64,000 nt of DNA from Nocardioides kongjuensis. Lineage in GTDB: Bacteria; Actinomycetota; Actinomycetes; Propionibacteriales; Nocardioidaceae. Shown here in pieces: positions 36,297 through 45,195 of the stretch (position 1 is its first letter; each line of letters opens with the position of its first letter). The DNA lies in contig NZ_JACCBF010000001.1 of NCBI RefSeq assembly GCF_013409625.1, positions 4,343,001 to 4,407,000 on the forward strand. Direction: 5' to 3'. The notes beneath the pieces are model-generated. The model did not search any database. It was not told the DNA's origin and saw only the letters and a program-made list of their open reading frames with translations. The position numbers were made by a program, and so were the translations under genes.

Positions 36297-36629
36297 GTGA
36301 ATCTGACACTGTCGACGCGCGAGGTCGGTGGGCGCACCGTCGTTGCCGTGGGTGGCGAGATCGACGTCTACACCGCCCCGAAGCTCCGCGACACCATCAC
36401 CGAGCTCGTGGCCGGCGGCACGTACAACATCGTCGTCGACATGCAGGCGGTCGAGTTCCTCGACTCCACCGGCCTCGGCGTCCTCGTCGGTGGCCTGAAG
36501 AAGGTCCGTGCCCACGACGGCTCGCTCGAGCTGGTCTGCAACGCCGACCGGCTGCTCAAGATCTTCAAGATCACCGGCCTCGCCAAGGTGTTCGTCATCC
36601 ACGACTCGCCGGACGCCGCCCTCGCCTGA
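36297..36629 (+). CDS. bldG: Anti-sigma factor antagonist BldG (STAS domain)
   Basis: A 110-residue STAS protein from the GTG at 36297 with GGGGTGAGG upstream. It matches BldG closely: [37 protein letters not shown], then the phosphorylatable serine S57 in [29 protein letters not shown] and [17 protein letters not shown]. When unphosphorylated, BldG binds anti-sigma factors and frees stress and development sigma factors. In Streptomyces bldG is followed by an anti-sigma gene; here the next gene is hppA and no kinase-like anti-sigma is adjacent, so the partner must lie elsewhere. Confidence 0.93.
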   Translation: MNLTLSTREVGGRTVVAVGGEIDVYTAPKLRDTITELVAGGTYNIVVDMQAVEFLDSTGLGVLVGGLKKVRAHDGSLELVCNADRLLKIFKITGLAKVFVIHDSPDAALA

Positions 36630-36651
36630 GTTGGTCTGGCGCTCGCGCATG

Positions 36652-36745
36652 TCGCGCCGCCTCGTGACGCCGCTTCTTCCTCCCCCGCGCGCTCCCTCGT
36701 CCCTCGGTCGCGCGCTCATCCGTGCAGAAGCGGCGGGCGGCGCGA
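36652..36745 (+). repeat. Long nested inverted repeat between bldG and hppA
   Basis: Outer arms TCGCGCCGCC (36652-36661) and GGCGGCGCGA (36736-36745) and inner arms GCCGCTTCT (36669-36677) and AGAAGCGGC (36726-36734) enclose a 48-base loop with its own GCGCG-rich complementarity. A second small dyad, TCTACGC/GCGTAGA, lies at 36834-36855 near the hppA promoter region. The large structure may terminate bldG transcription; the small one may be an operator. Confidence 0.5.
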
Positions 36746-36918
36746 CGACACCGGTGCAGCCGGGCGTCGTGCGTCCATGGCAGCGCGCTGATCTCCACCC
36801 CGGCGTGTGATCTGCACCACAGCCTCCATGTGTTCTACGCCACACTCTGCGTAGACTCCGGGCACGATCTCAGACCTGGCCCCCGTGGCCGAACTGAACC
36901 CCCGCAGGAGGCAGTCGT

Positions 36919-39231
36919 ATGCCCCATCCGTTCGTCGTCCCTCAGGTAGCAGATGTCGAAGTCACCGGGGGCGACCTCGCCCTCGTGGCGGTCGTGGCAG
37001 CGATCGCCCTCGGCTCGCTGGGCATGGCCGTGCTGTTCAGATCGGAGGTCCTGCGCGCCGGCGAGGGCACCGCGAACATGCAGCGGATCGCCCAGGCCGT
37101 CCAGGAGGGCGCCAACGCCTACCTCACCCGCCAGTTCCGCACGCTGACGGTCTTCGCGGCCATCGCGTTCGTCGTCCTGCTCGCGCTCCCGGCCCACACG
37201 GTCGACGGCGCGAGCGGGCTGCAGTCGGAGTGGGCGGTCCGGATCTCCCGGTCGATCTTCTTCCTGGTGGGAGCCGGGTTCTCGGGGGCGGTGGGCTACC
37301 TCGGCATGTCGCTGGCGGTGCGCGCCAACCTCCGGGTCGCGGCGGCGGCCAACGAGCAGGGCCGCGACCCGGCGATGAACATCGGCTTCCGCACGGGTGC
37401 CTTCGTCGGGATGTTCACGGTCGGACTGGGCCTTCTCGGCGCGAGCGTGGTGGTCATCGTCTTCCAGGAGACGGCGCCCAACGTGCTGGAGGGCTTCGGG
37501 TTCGGTGCCGCGCTGCTCGCGATGTTCATGCGCGTCGGCGGCGGCATCTTCACCAAGGCGGCCGACGTCGGCGCCGACCTGGTCGGCAAGGTGGAGCAGA
37601 ACATCCCCGAGGACGACCCGCGCAACGCGGCGACGATCGCCGACAACGTGGGCGACAACGTCGGTGACTGCGCCGGCATGGCGGCCGACCTGTTCGAGTC
37701 GTACGCCGTCACCCTGGTCGCGGCGCTGATCCTCGGCTCGCAGGCGTTCGGTGACAAGGGCCTGGTGTTCCCGCTGATCGTCCCGGCGATCGGTGCGCTG
37801 TCGGCGATCGCCGGCGTCTACCTCACCAAGCCGCGGGCCGGCGAGAGCGGGCTGAAGACCATCAACCGGGCCTTCTACATGTCGGCCGCGGTCGGTGCGG
37901 TCGCGAGCGCGGTCGCCGCGTTCGTCTACCTCCCCAGTGAGTGGAGCGAGCTCGGGTCCGGTGCGACGGCCGACCTGTCGCCGCCGGTGTTCGCGGCCGG
38001 TGCAGTCGCGATCGGCATCGTGCTGGCGGCGGCGATCCTCGCCCTCACCGGCTACTTCACGGGCACCGAGCACCGGCCGGTCAAGGACGTTGCCCGGACC
38101 TCGCTGACCGGCCACGCCACCGTGATCCTGTCCGGGCTCTCGGTCGGCTTCGAGTCCGCGGTCTACACGGCGATGGTGATCGGCGCTGCCGTGTTCGGTG
38201 CCGCGCTGCTCGCGGGCGGCTCGACCGGTCTCGCGCTGTTCGCGGTCGCCTTGGCCGGCTGCGGCCTGCTGACCACGGTCGGCGTGATCGTCGCGATGGA
38301 CACCTTCGGCCCGGTCTCCGACAACGCCCAGGGCATCGCGGAGATGTCCGGCGACGTGAGCGAGGAGGGAGCCCAGATCCTCACCGAGCTCGACGCGGTC
38401 GGCAACACCACGAAGGCGATCACCAAGGGCATCGCGATCGCCACCGCCGTCCTCGCGGCGAGCGCCCTGTTCGCGTCCTACACGCAGAGCGCGTACGACG
38501 AGGTCGGTGCCGCGCTGGACCAGGACTTCCTGGTCTACGACGCCAAGCTGATCGTGGGCGCGCTGCTCGGCGCCTGTGCCGTGTTCCTGTTCTCGGGCCT
38601 GGCGATCAACGCCGTCGGCCGCGCTGCCGGTGCGGTCGTGATGGAGGTACGCCGCCAGTTCCGCGACATCCCCGGGATCATGGAGGGCACCGCCCGTCCG
38701 GAGTACGGCCGGGTCGTCGACATCGTCACCCGCGACTCGCTGCGGGAGCTGGCCACGCCGGGCATCTTGGCGATCCTCGCCCCGGTGGCGGTCGGCTTCG
38801 GGCTCGGTGTCGGGCCGCTGGCCGGCTTCCTCGTCGGGGCGATCGCCACCGGCACGCTGATGGCGGTGTTCCTCGCCAACGCCGGTGGCGCCTGGGACAA
38901 CGCGAAGAAGCTGGTCGAGGACGGCCACCACGGAGGCAAGGGCTCGGAGGCGCACGCGGCCACGGTCACCGGCGACACCGTGGGCGACCCGTTCAAGGAC
39001 ACCGCCGGACCGTCGATCAACCCGCTGCTCAAGGTGATGAACCTGGTGTCGTTGCTGATCGTCGGTGCCGTCGTCAGCCTCTCCTACGGGGAGAACAAGA
39101 ACGACGTGGTCCGGATCCTCATCGCCCTGGCGGCGGCGGCGGGCATCTTCGCCGCGGTCTACATCTCCAAGCAGCGCGTCTCGACCATCGGGGACGACGC
39201 CCCGCAGCCCGCTGCAGCCGAGTCCGCCTGA
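36919..39231 (+). CDS. hppA: Membrane-bound proton-translocating pyrophosphatase
   Basis: A 770-residue membrane H+-PPase with about 16 membrane helices. The substrate site motif DVGADLVGKVEQNIPEDDPRNAATIADNVGDNVGDCAGMAADLFESY is intact. The later motif reads GNTTKAITKG, with Lys at the position that is Ala in K+-dependent enzymes, so this is a K+-independent H+-PPase. It hydrolyses pyrophosphate from biosynthesis and pumps protons across the cytoplasmic membrane. AGGAG precedes the ATG by eight bases. The bldG-hppA order is conserved in related actinobacteria. Confidence 0.96.
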   Translation: MPHPFVVPQVADVEVTGGDLALVAVVAAIALGSLGMAVLFRSEVLRAGEGTANMQRIAQAVQEGANAYLTRQFRTLTVFAAIAFVVLLALPAHTVDGASGLQSEWAVRISRSIFFLVGAGFSGAVGYLGMSLAVRANLRVAAAANEQGRDPAMNIGFRTGAFVGMFTVGLGLLGASVVVIVFQETAPNVLEGFGFGAALLAMFMRVGGGIFTKAADVGADLVGKVEQNIPEDDPRNAATIADNVGDNVGDCAGMAADLFESYAVTLVAALILGSQAFGDKGLVFPLIVPAIGALSAIAGVYLTKPRAGESGLKTINRAFYMSAAVGAVASAVAAFVYLPSEWSELGSGATADLSPPVFAAGAVAIGIVLAAAILALTGYFTGTEHRPVKDVARTSLTGHATVILSGLSVGFESAVYTAMVIGAAVFGAALLAGGSTGLALFAVALAGCGLLTTVGVIVAMDTFGPVSDNAQGIAEMSGDVSEEGAQILTELDAVGNTTKAITKGIAIATAVLAASALFASYTQSAYDEVGAALDQDFLVYDAKLIVGALLGACAVFLFSGLAINAVGRAAGAVVMEVRRQFRDIPGIMEGTARPEYGRVVDIVTRDSLRELATPGILAILAPVAVGFGLGVGPLAGFLVGAIATGTLMAVFLANAGGAWDNAKKLVEDGHHGGKGSEAHAATVTGDTVGDPFKDTAGPSINPLLKVMNLVSLLIVGAVVSLSYGENKNDVVRILIALAAAAGIFAAVYISKQRVSTIGDDAPQPAAAESA

Positions 39232-39233
39232 GG

Positions 39234-40004
39234 ATGCGTCGACTCCTGGCCGCGCTGGCGGCGACCCTCGTGGTCGCTGCCAGCGCGGCCGTCGTCGTCC
39301 CGGCCCGGGCCACGACGGCCCGGACGACCGCGGCGTCGTACGTCGAGACGTCCGTCGTCATCGGTACCTCTGCCCACGGCCGGCCGATCCGTGCCTACTA
39401 CCGCGGCGAGGAGGGCGCGCCGTACGTCCTGCTCGTGCTCGGCCAGATGCACGGTGACGAGAAGGACGGCATCGCCACCGCCCGCTGGATCCGTGACCAC
39501 GCCCACCCGCGCCCGGGCACCGGCGTCTGGGTGGTGCCGACCCTGAACCCCGACGGCAACGCCCGCGGCACCCGCACCAACGGCCGCGGGGTCGACCTCA
39601 ACCGCAACTGGCCCACCAGCGGCTGGTCGGGCGCGGGTCGCGGCAGCCGGTACTGGGGCGGTCCGCGTCCCGCGAGCGAGCCCGAGACGAAGGCGATGAT
39701 CGCGTTCCTGACCCAGGTCCAGCCGGACCGGATCGCCTCGATCCACCAGCCCCTGCGAGCGATCGGGCGCGGCGGCCACGGGAAGTGGGAGAAGCGGCTG
39801 GCCCGGTTCCTGCACCTGCCTCGGCGCCACCTCGGCGTCGGCAACCCGTCGGGCACCGACTCCCCGACGCTGACCGCCTGGTACGACACCACCCTGGGCG
39901 AGCACGGTGCGGCCACCACGATCGAGTACGGCGCCCGCACCAGTCACCGCTACCGCACCAAGGTCGCCGGGCGCGGCATCCTGCGCGCCGCCCGGATCCA
40001 GTGA
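39234..40004 (+). CDS. Secreted M14-family zinc carboxypeptidase
   Basis: A 256-residue protein with a signal peptide (residues 1 to about 26, PARA). The peptidase core has the metal motif QMHGDE (H73, E76), the substrate-binding N-R pair in VDLNRNWP, a third zinc His in ASIHQP (near 165) and the catalytic Glu in TTIEYGAR (near 228). The short length and NPDG-x-x-x-GTRTNGRGVDLNRNWP pattern resemble MpaA-type murein tripeptide amidases, so cell-wall peptide trimming is likely. It begins two bases after hppA, so it is probably co-transcribed; the pair is followed by a strong terminator. Confidence 0.87.
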   Translation: MRRLLAALAATLVVAASAAVVVPARATTARTTAASYVETSVVIGTSAHGRPIRAYYRGEEGAPYVLLVLGQMHGDEKDGIATARWIRDHAHPRPGTGVWVVPTLNPDGNARGTRTNGRGVDLNRNWPTSGWSGAGRGSRYWGGPRPASEPETKAMIAFLTQVQPDRIASIHQPLRAIGRGGHGKWEKRLARFLHLPRRHLGVGNPSGTDSPTLTAWYDTTLGEHGAATTIEYGARTSHRYRTKVAGRGILRAARIQ

Positions 40005-40030
40005 CGTCGCGCGAGGGCGCTGAGCACGAG

Positions 40031-40070
40031 GAGTGGGGCCCGCCCGCCGACTGACGGCCGGGCCCCACTC
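40031..40070 (+). terminator. Strong hairpin between convergent genes
   Basis: GAGTGGGGCCCG (40031-40042) and CGGGCCCCACTC (40059-40070) form a perfect 12-bp stem with a 16-base loop. No T run follows, as is common in GC-rich actinobacteria. It would end transcripts of both the carboxypeptidase and the convergent NHL gene. Confidence 0.8.
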
Positions 40071-40090
40071 GCGTGACGTCCTGCGGTGCG

Positions 40091-41335
40091 TCAGCGGCGG
40101 ATCTTCACCATCCGCTGCCCGCCGTGCACCGTGACCAGGGCCTTGGTGACCGCCTTCTTGCGCAGCACCTTGAGTCCCTTCTTGGTGGCCTTCACGGTGA
40201 TCACCTTCTTCTTGCCTGCCGGGATCGAGTAGCCCTTCGGCTTGGTGATCGACGTGCCCTTGACCGTCACCGTCGCCACGCCCGTGCATGCCGCTGCGGT
40301 GGCGCACTTCACGGTGATCCTGATCCGCTTGCCCTGGAGCTTGAGGGCGCCGTTCGGCTTCACGACCGTGGCGGTGCCTGTGCCGGCCGCCGGCACGAAC
40401 GGCGCGAAGGTGGTCACGGCGTTGCCGAGGCTCGGGGCGTGCGCGATGACGTGCACCCGACCGGCGGCGTCGACGTCGACGTCGCGGGGACCGAAGGAGC
40501 CGAACGGGGCGGCATTGAAGGCGCCGATGCTCGTCAGGTAGCCGCCGGCGCCGGTGAAGACCTGGACGCGGCCGCCCTGGGCCGCGCCGTCGGCGTAGTC
40601 GGCCACGTAGACGTTGCCCTGGCTGTCGGTCGCCAGGCCGCGCGGCCAGTGGAAGCTTCCCGGCGTCGTGCCGAGCTGACCCCACTTGCCGAGGAACACG
40701 CCGGTGGCACTGAACCGCGAGACGCGGTTGTTCCACCGCTCGCCGACGTAGACGTCGCCGCCGGGGGCGACGGCGATGGACTGCGGGTTGTCGAGCTGGC
40801 CGTCGCCGCTGCCCGGGCCGCCCCAGCGGCCGAGGAAGGTGCCGGTCGCCGAGTAGCGGATCACCTCGTCGTCGACCACGTCGGTCACGTAGACGTCGCC
40901 CGTGGTCGGGTTGACGGCCACGTCGGTGACTCCGATGTTCTCGACCGGGAAGTAGGCGCGCTGGCTGAGGTCGGGAGTGAAGACGGTGACGCCGTCCTCG
41001 TCGGCGAGGTAGAGGTGGCCCTGCGGGCCCACGTCGATCCCGTCGGCCTCGGCGACGTCCACGCTGGCGAGCAGTGCGCCGGAGGGGCTGTAGCGCTTGA
41101 CTCGCTCGAAGACGGAGTCGGTGACGTAGACGTCGCCCGTGGTCGCGTTGACCGCGATGTCGTTGTCCCCGTCGACGACGAACTGCCGCACAGGTTGGTA
41201 GCCCTGCCCCGGGGTGACCGCGCTGCCGGGGGCAGGCACGCCGATCACGGCCAGCCCCAGCGCCGTCGCACCGGCCACGACGAAGGCCGTCACGCGGCGC
41301 CGGGGACTCCGGGCGTTCGTTCCGTTGAAGTGCAT
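40091..41335 (-). CDS. Secreted NHL-repeat beta-propeller protein
   Basis: A 414-residue protein; the start MHFNGTNARS at 41335 has GGAGGAGACG upstream. A signal peptide (to about residue 40, VPAPGSA) is followed by about six NHL repeats of the form D-I/V-AVNxTTGDVYVTD and R-Y-S-x-T/S-G-x-F-L-G-x-W-G, which form a beta propeller (residues about 50-310). The C-terminal 80 residues are Lys-rich and beta-like (KGTSITKPKGYSIPAGKKKVITVKATKKGLKVL), a wall- or matrix-binding module seen in Nocardioides exported proteins. No enzyme motif. Function unknown; extracellular binding is likely. Confidence 0.85.
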   Translation of the reverse strand: MHFNGTNARSPRRRVTAFVVAGATALGLAVIGVPAPGSAVTPGQGYQPVRQFVVDGDNDIAVNATTGDVYVTDSVFERVKRYSPSGALLASVDVAEADGIDVGPQGHLYLADEDGVTVFTPDLSQRAYFPVENIGVTDVAVNPTTGDVYVTDVVDDEVIRYSATGTFLGRWGGPGSGDGQLDNPQSIAVAPGGDVYVGERWNNRVSRFSATGVFLGKWGQLGTTPGSFHWPRGLATDSQGNVYVADYADGAAQGGRVQVFTGAGGYLTSIGAFNAAPFGSFGPRDVDVDAAGRVHVIAHAPSLGNAVTTFAPFVPAAGTGTATVVKPNGALKLQGKRIRITVKCATAAACTGVATVTVKGTSITKPKGYSIPAGKKKVITVKATKKGLKVLRKKAVTKALVTVHGGQRMVKIRR

Positions 41336-41456
41336 TCCCACGTCTCCTCCACGAGCGTCGAAGGTGCGGCCAGGCCCGGCCGCGCCAGACACCGTGCCCG
41401 CGAGAGCCCTCACCAAACAGGATCGGCCGGACGGGGACGCAGCGCGGCGTCCGGGC

Positions 41457-41822
41457 TCAGGCGAGCCCGTCGAACGGGCGCACCTCGACGGTGCCCCGGC
41501 ACGCGCGGGACGCCTCGGCGGCCAGCCGCAGCGCGACGTCGAGGTCGGGCACCTCGATCACCCAGAACCCGGCGATCGCCTCCTTGGTCTCCAGGTACGG
41601 CCCGTCGGTCACCACCGGCGCCTCGCCCTGCCCGTCGACGACGGTGGCGGTCGTCGCGGGGGCCAGGCCGCCGGCGAAGACCCAGTAGCCGTCGGCCTTG
41701 AGCTGCTCGTTGAAGGCGCCGGTCTCGGCGAAGGACTGCTCCATCTCCTCCTTCGACCCGTAGCCGTAGAACTCGTCGGTCATCTCGGTGGGTCCGTGCA
41801 CGGACATCAGGTACGTCGTCAT
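41457..41822 (-). CDS. YCII-related (DGPF) protein
   Basis: A 121-residue protein of the YCII/DGPF family: MTTYLMSVHGP, VFAGGLAPATTATVVDG, and the family signature VVTDGPYLETKEAIAGFWVIEVPDLDVAL. Such proteins have a ferredoxin-like fold and are often encoded beside ECF sigma factors that they may regulate; no such sigma factor is next to this one. ATG at 41822. Catalytic role unproven. Confidence 0.85.
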   Translation of the reverse strand: MTTYLMSVHGPTEMTDEFYGYGSKEEMEQSFAETGAFNEQLKADGYWVFAGGLAPATTATVVDGQGEAPVVTDGPYLETKEAIAGFWVIEVPDLDVALRLAAEASRACRGTVEVRPFDGLA

Positions 41823-41933
41823 GTCGTCGCTCCTCGTTCGGGCGGTCCCGATGACCGCCTCCTGTCCTCACCACGAACGTCACCACACGGATCCGACAGC
41901 CACCACCCCGGAAGTTCCCGACCGATCCCTTCC

Positions 41934-41969
41934 GACATCTCCTTGAACATTTCTTCGGACATTTCTTCT
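41934..41969 (+). repeat. Three 12-bp tandem repeats upstream of the DUF6069 gene
   Basis: GACATCTCCTTG (41934-41945), AACATTTCTTCG (41946-41957) and GACATTTCTTCT (41958-41969) share ACAT-TTCTT at a 12-base period. They lie about 90 bases before the next start, in an unusually AT-rich patch, and may be a regulator binding array. Confidence 0.5.
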
Positions 41970-42054
41970 GGCCGGTGTCGATCTGCGGCGATGGCGTTCG
42001 TGGTAGCAGCACAGGCAGGTCACCGGGCCCGCCGCTCACACCCCAGGAGCAGAG

Positions 42055-42489
42055 ATGTCCACCACCACCACCGTCCAGGCCCCCGTCACCACCGTTGCGA
42101 CCCCGGTCCGCCGTACGGTCTGGAAGCACGGCGTCGCCGCCGCTGCCGCCGCCTCGGTCGTCACCAGCACCCTCGCGGCGCTCGCCTCGGCTGCCGGCGT
42201 CTCCTTCGCCGACCAGACCGGCGCCTCGATCCCGATCCTCGGGTTCACCCAGCTGACGTTCGTGTTCTCGCTGATCGGCGTCGGGCTGGCCGCCGTCCTC
42301 GCCCGCAAGGCACGCCGCCCGCGGGCGACCTTCGTGCGGGTGACCGTCGCGCTCACCGTGCTCTCGCTGGTGCCCGACGCCACCTTCGGCTTCGACGTCG
42401 CCTCGGCCGTCAGCCTGATGACGCTGCACGTCGTCGCGGCGGCGATCGTGGTCCCGGTCCTCGCCGGACGGCTTGCCGACCGCCGCTGA
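42055..42489 (+). CDS. DUF6069 four-helix membrane protein
   Basis: A 144-residue protein with four hydrophobic segments (about residues 25-50, 62-85, 95-112, 120-140) and the GFTQLTFVFSLIGVGLAAVLARKARRPRATFVRVTVALTVLSLVPD pattern typical of DUF6069. CAGGAG lies seven bases before the ATG. Function unknown. It is monocistronic and preceded by the 12-bp repeat array. Confidence 0.75.
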   Translation: MSTTTTVQAPVTTVATPVRRTVWKHGVAAAAAASVVTSTLAALASAAGVSFADQTGASIPILGFTQLTFVFSLIGVGLAAVLARKARRPRATFVRVTVALTVLSLVPDATFGFDVASAVSLMTLHVVAAAIVVPVLAGRLADRR

Positions 42490-42532
42490 CGGCCCCTGAC
42501 CGCCCCCGGAACGGGCGGACTAGCGTTGTCCC

Positions 42533-44044
42533 GTGCTGCCGATCTCCCTCGCCGCCCCGCTGCGTGACGCCCTGCTCGCTGCTGACTTCACCTACGACGC
42601 GGTCAGCGAGCTGCTCGGCCCGGAGGCCCACCAGGCGCTGTCGCGCAACGAGACGACGCCCGGCCGTCGCCGTACGACGGACGGCAGCCCGCTCGCGACC
42701 CTGGTGCGGCTCTTCCTGCTCCAGACCTCGGTGCCGGTCGAGGACGCCGAGCGGGCGCTGCCCGGGCTGGTCGACAAGCTCGCCAACGCGGGTGCGCTGG
42801 CGCAGAGCGTCGGGGAGGTCGCGGCGCGGCTCGACGTGCGGCCCTACGCGTCGGAGGAGGGCGACCTGTGGGTCGTCAGCGACCTGACGCCCGGCCTCGA
42901 CGGGGTCGCGACGAAGGTGACCGGCGACTACGTGCTCGGGATCAGCCCGGCCTCGTCGAGCCTGGCCCAGCTGACCCTGCGCCACGACGTCGGCAACGCG
43001 CTCGACCTCGGCACCGGGTGCGGTGTGCAGGCGCTGCACCTGGCGACCCACAGCGACCGGGTGGTCGCCACCGACGTCAACCAGCGGGCGCTCGCGATCG
43101 CGCGCTTCAACGCGGCGCTCAACGACGTCGACGACAAGGTCGACGTGCGCGACGGGTCGTTCTTCGCGCCGGTGGCGGGGGAGCGGTTCGACCTGATCGC
43201 GACCAACCCGCCGTTCGTGATCTCGCCGGCGACCGGCGAGCGTCTCGTCTACCGCGACTCCGGCCTGCCCGGTGACCAGGTCGTCGAGCACATCGTCCGC
43301 ACGGCGCCCGACCACCTCACCGACGGTGGCTGGTGCCAGGTCCTCGCCAACTGGGTGATCGACCGCGACCGGCCGTGGGACGAGCGCCTCGGGACCTGGC
43401 TGCCCGACGAGTGCGACGCGCTCGTCGTGCAGCGCGAGGTGCTCGACCCGGCGTCGTACGTCGAGCTGTGGCTCAAGGACGCCGGCCACCACCCCGCCAC
43501 GGGCGGTGACCCCGCGTCGTACGCGCACCGCTACGACACCTGGCTGTCCTGGCTCGAGGAGCAGGGTGTCGGCGGGATCGGCTTCGGGTGGATCAACCTG
43601 CGCCGTCGCGAGGGCGCCGCGACCGCGACGCTGCACCGCGACCTCCTCGAGTGGCCCTACGACGTCGAGCAGCCGATCGCGCCGGCCATCGCCGCGTGGG
43701 CGGAGTCCGCACAGGCCGCTGCGGCGCTGGACGCCGACACCCGGCTGGTGATCCGCGAGGACGTCGTCCAGGAGACCAGCGGCGCGGTCGGCGCCGAGGA
43801 CCCGGCGGCGATCGTGCTGCGCCAGCAGCGCGGCTTCCGGCGGGCCCGCAAGGTCGACACCGTCACCGCAGCGGTCGCCGGCGCGTGCGACGGCGAGCTG
43901 CCCCTCGGTCCGCTGGTCGATGCCGTGGGCCAGCTGCTGGAGCGCGATCCCGCCAGCCTGCGCGAGGTCTACCTGCCCGAGCTGGCCGAGCTCGTCGCCG
44001 AGGGCTTCCTGGAGCTCGCGCCGACAGCACCGGCCGACTCGTAG
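42533..44044 (+). CDS. Large SAM-dependent methyltransferase (PrmC/DUF7059-like)
   Basis: A 503-residue protein from the GTG at 42533. The N-terminal domain (about 1-130) is a helical substrate-binding region. The methyltransferase core has motif I NALDLGTGCGVQALHLA, the acidic VVATDVNQRALAIA and the amide-methylating motif NPPFV (FDLIATNPPFVISP), as in PrmC/HemK and RsmC. A C-terminal winged region includes FRRARKVDTVTAAVAGACDG. NPPF usually means methylation of an amide or amino nitrogen on a protein, DNA or rRNA. This type is conserved beside topA in actinobacteria; the substrate is not known to me. Confidence 0.85.
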   Translation: MLPISLAAPLRDALLAADFTYDAVSELLGPEAHQALSRNETTPGRRRTTDGSPLATLVRLFLLQTSVPVEDAERALPGLVDKLANAGALAQSVGEVAARLDVRPYASEEGDLWVVSDLTPGLDGVATKVTGDYVLGISPASSSLAQLTLRHDVGNALDLGTGCGVQALHLATHSDRVVATDVNQRALAIARFNAALNDVDDKVDVRDGSFFAPVAGERFDLIATNPPFVISPATGERLVYRDSGLPGDQVVEHIVRTAPDHLTDGGWCQVLANWVIDRDRPWDERLGTWLPDECDALVVQREVLDPASYVELWLKDAGHHPATGGDPASYAHRYDTWLSWLEEQGVGGIGFGWINLRRREGAATATLHRDLLEWPYDVEQPIAPAIAAWAESAQAAAALDADTRLVIREDVVQETSGAVGAEDPAAIVLRQQRGFRRARKVDTVTAAVAGACDGELPLGPLVDAVGQLLERDPASLREVYLPELAELVAEGFLELAPTAPADS

Positions 44045-44054
44045 GCTGGTCCCC

Positions 44055-45086
44055 GTGACGAACGCAGGCTGGTACCCCGACCCCGCGGGCGCGCCCGACA
44101 CCTACCGCTACTGGGACGGTCAGGCGTGGAGCCAGATGACCACCACCCAGCCCTCCGGCGGTGCCCGTCCGGCCGACACCCCCGCGACGCCGCCGCCGGC
44201 CGCCCCCACGCAGTACGGCGCCGTGCCGACCCCGCCGCCCCCGCCCGGCCAGCCCGCTGGGCCGACGCCTCCCGCCCCTCCGGCGTACGGCGGCGGCTAC
44301 CCCCAGCAGTGGAGCCCCACCCCCGCGCCGGGTGGCAGCGGTGGCGGCAACAAGACGGTCGTCATCGTGATCGCCGCCGTGGTCGCGCTCGTGCTGCTCG
44401 GCGTCGGTGGCTTCTTCGGGATCCGTGCGCTCACCGGTGACGACGACGGCGACCGCAAGGCGGACGACAACAGCTCGCAGGACCAGGAGTCCGACGAGTC
44501 CGGTCCGAGCGAGGGCTCCTCCAGCACCGTCAAGCCGACCGGCATCCAGTGCACCGGCGGCTCACCGGCACCGTCGACCGACCCCGACCCGGCCGCCGCG
44601 GACCTGACCGGCGGCGGGCTCTCGATCCCGCGCAACCCGGCGTACGAGCTCGCGACCGGCGACCAGGTGTCCTTCGGGTTCGCGAACGCGTTCGTGCTGC
44701 AGTACACCGAGGTCGAGGAGAACTGGATCAGCCTCACCGGCGTCGGCGCCCTGCCCCGGGCCAACGGCTTCGACGACCTGGCGAGCGCCGCCGAGGTGGT
44801 CATGCAGTGCCTGACCAGCAGCGAGAACGTCTACAGCGGCTTCACCGGCCGCACCGACACGGTCAACGAGGAGACGACCGTCGACGGCAAGCCGGCGTAC
44901 CGGATCTCCGCGGAGGTCCACGTCGACAGTCCCGACGTCACCGTCGACGGCGACCTGACCGACGTCATCATCGTGGACACCGGCGACCCGGCGTCGTACG
45001 GCGTCTACATCGGCATGGCCGCCCTCGGCCACGACGACCTGATCAGTGCCAACGAGGCCGTCATCGACCAGATCGACGTCGGCTGA
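44055..45086 (+). CDS. DUF2510 membrane-anchored protein
   Basis: A 343-residue protein from the GTG at 44055. DUF2510 (GWYPDPAGAPDTYRYWDGQAWSQ, residues 5-27) is followed by a Pro-rich linker (residues 35-90), one membrane helix (KTVVIVIAAVVALVLLGVGGFFGI) and an extracytoplasmic domain that begins with an acidic Ser/Asp linker. The exported part contains Cys pairs (IQCTGG and MQCLTSS). Such proteins often sense or bind peptidoglycan or secreted factors, but no activity is known. It ends 109 bases before topA. Confidence 0.8.
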   Translation: MTNAGWYPDPAGAPDTYRYWDGQAWSQMTTTQPSGGARPADTPATPPPAAPTQYGAVPTPPPPPGQPAGPTPPAPPAYGGGYPQQWSPTPAPGGSGGGNKTVVIVIAAVVALVLLGVGGFFGIRALTGDDDGDRKADDNSSQDQESDESGPSEGSSSTVKPTGIQCTGGSPAPSTDPDPAAADLTGGGLSIPRNPAYELATGDQVSFGFANAFVLQYTEVEENWISLTGVGALPRANGFDDLASAAEVVMQCLTSSENVYSGFTGRTDTVNEETTVDGKPAYRISAEVHVDSPDVTVDGDLTDVIIVDTGDPASYGVYIGMAALGHDDLISANEAVIDQIDVG

Positions 45087-45195
45087 GTCTCGGTGGCGGA
45101 CGACCACCGTGGACGGCGGAAGAACGCTCACTGGACAGCACGCGCTACCGTGAACCGCCGAATCAGGCAGCGCACGAGTAGTAGAGAAGGTCCCT

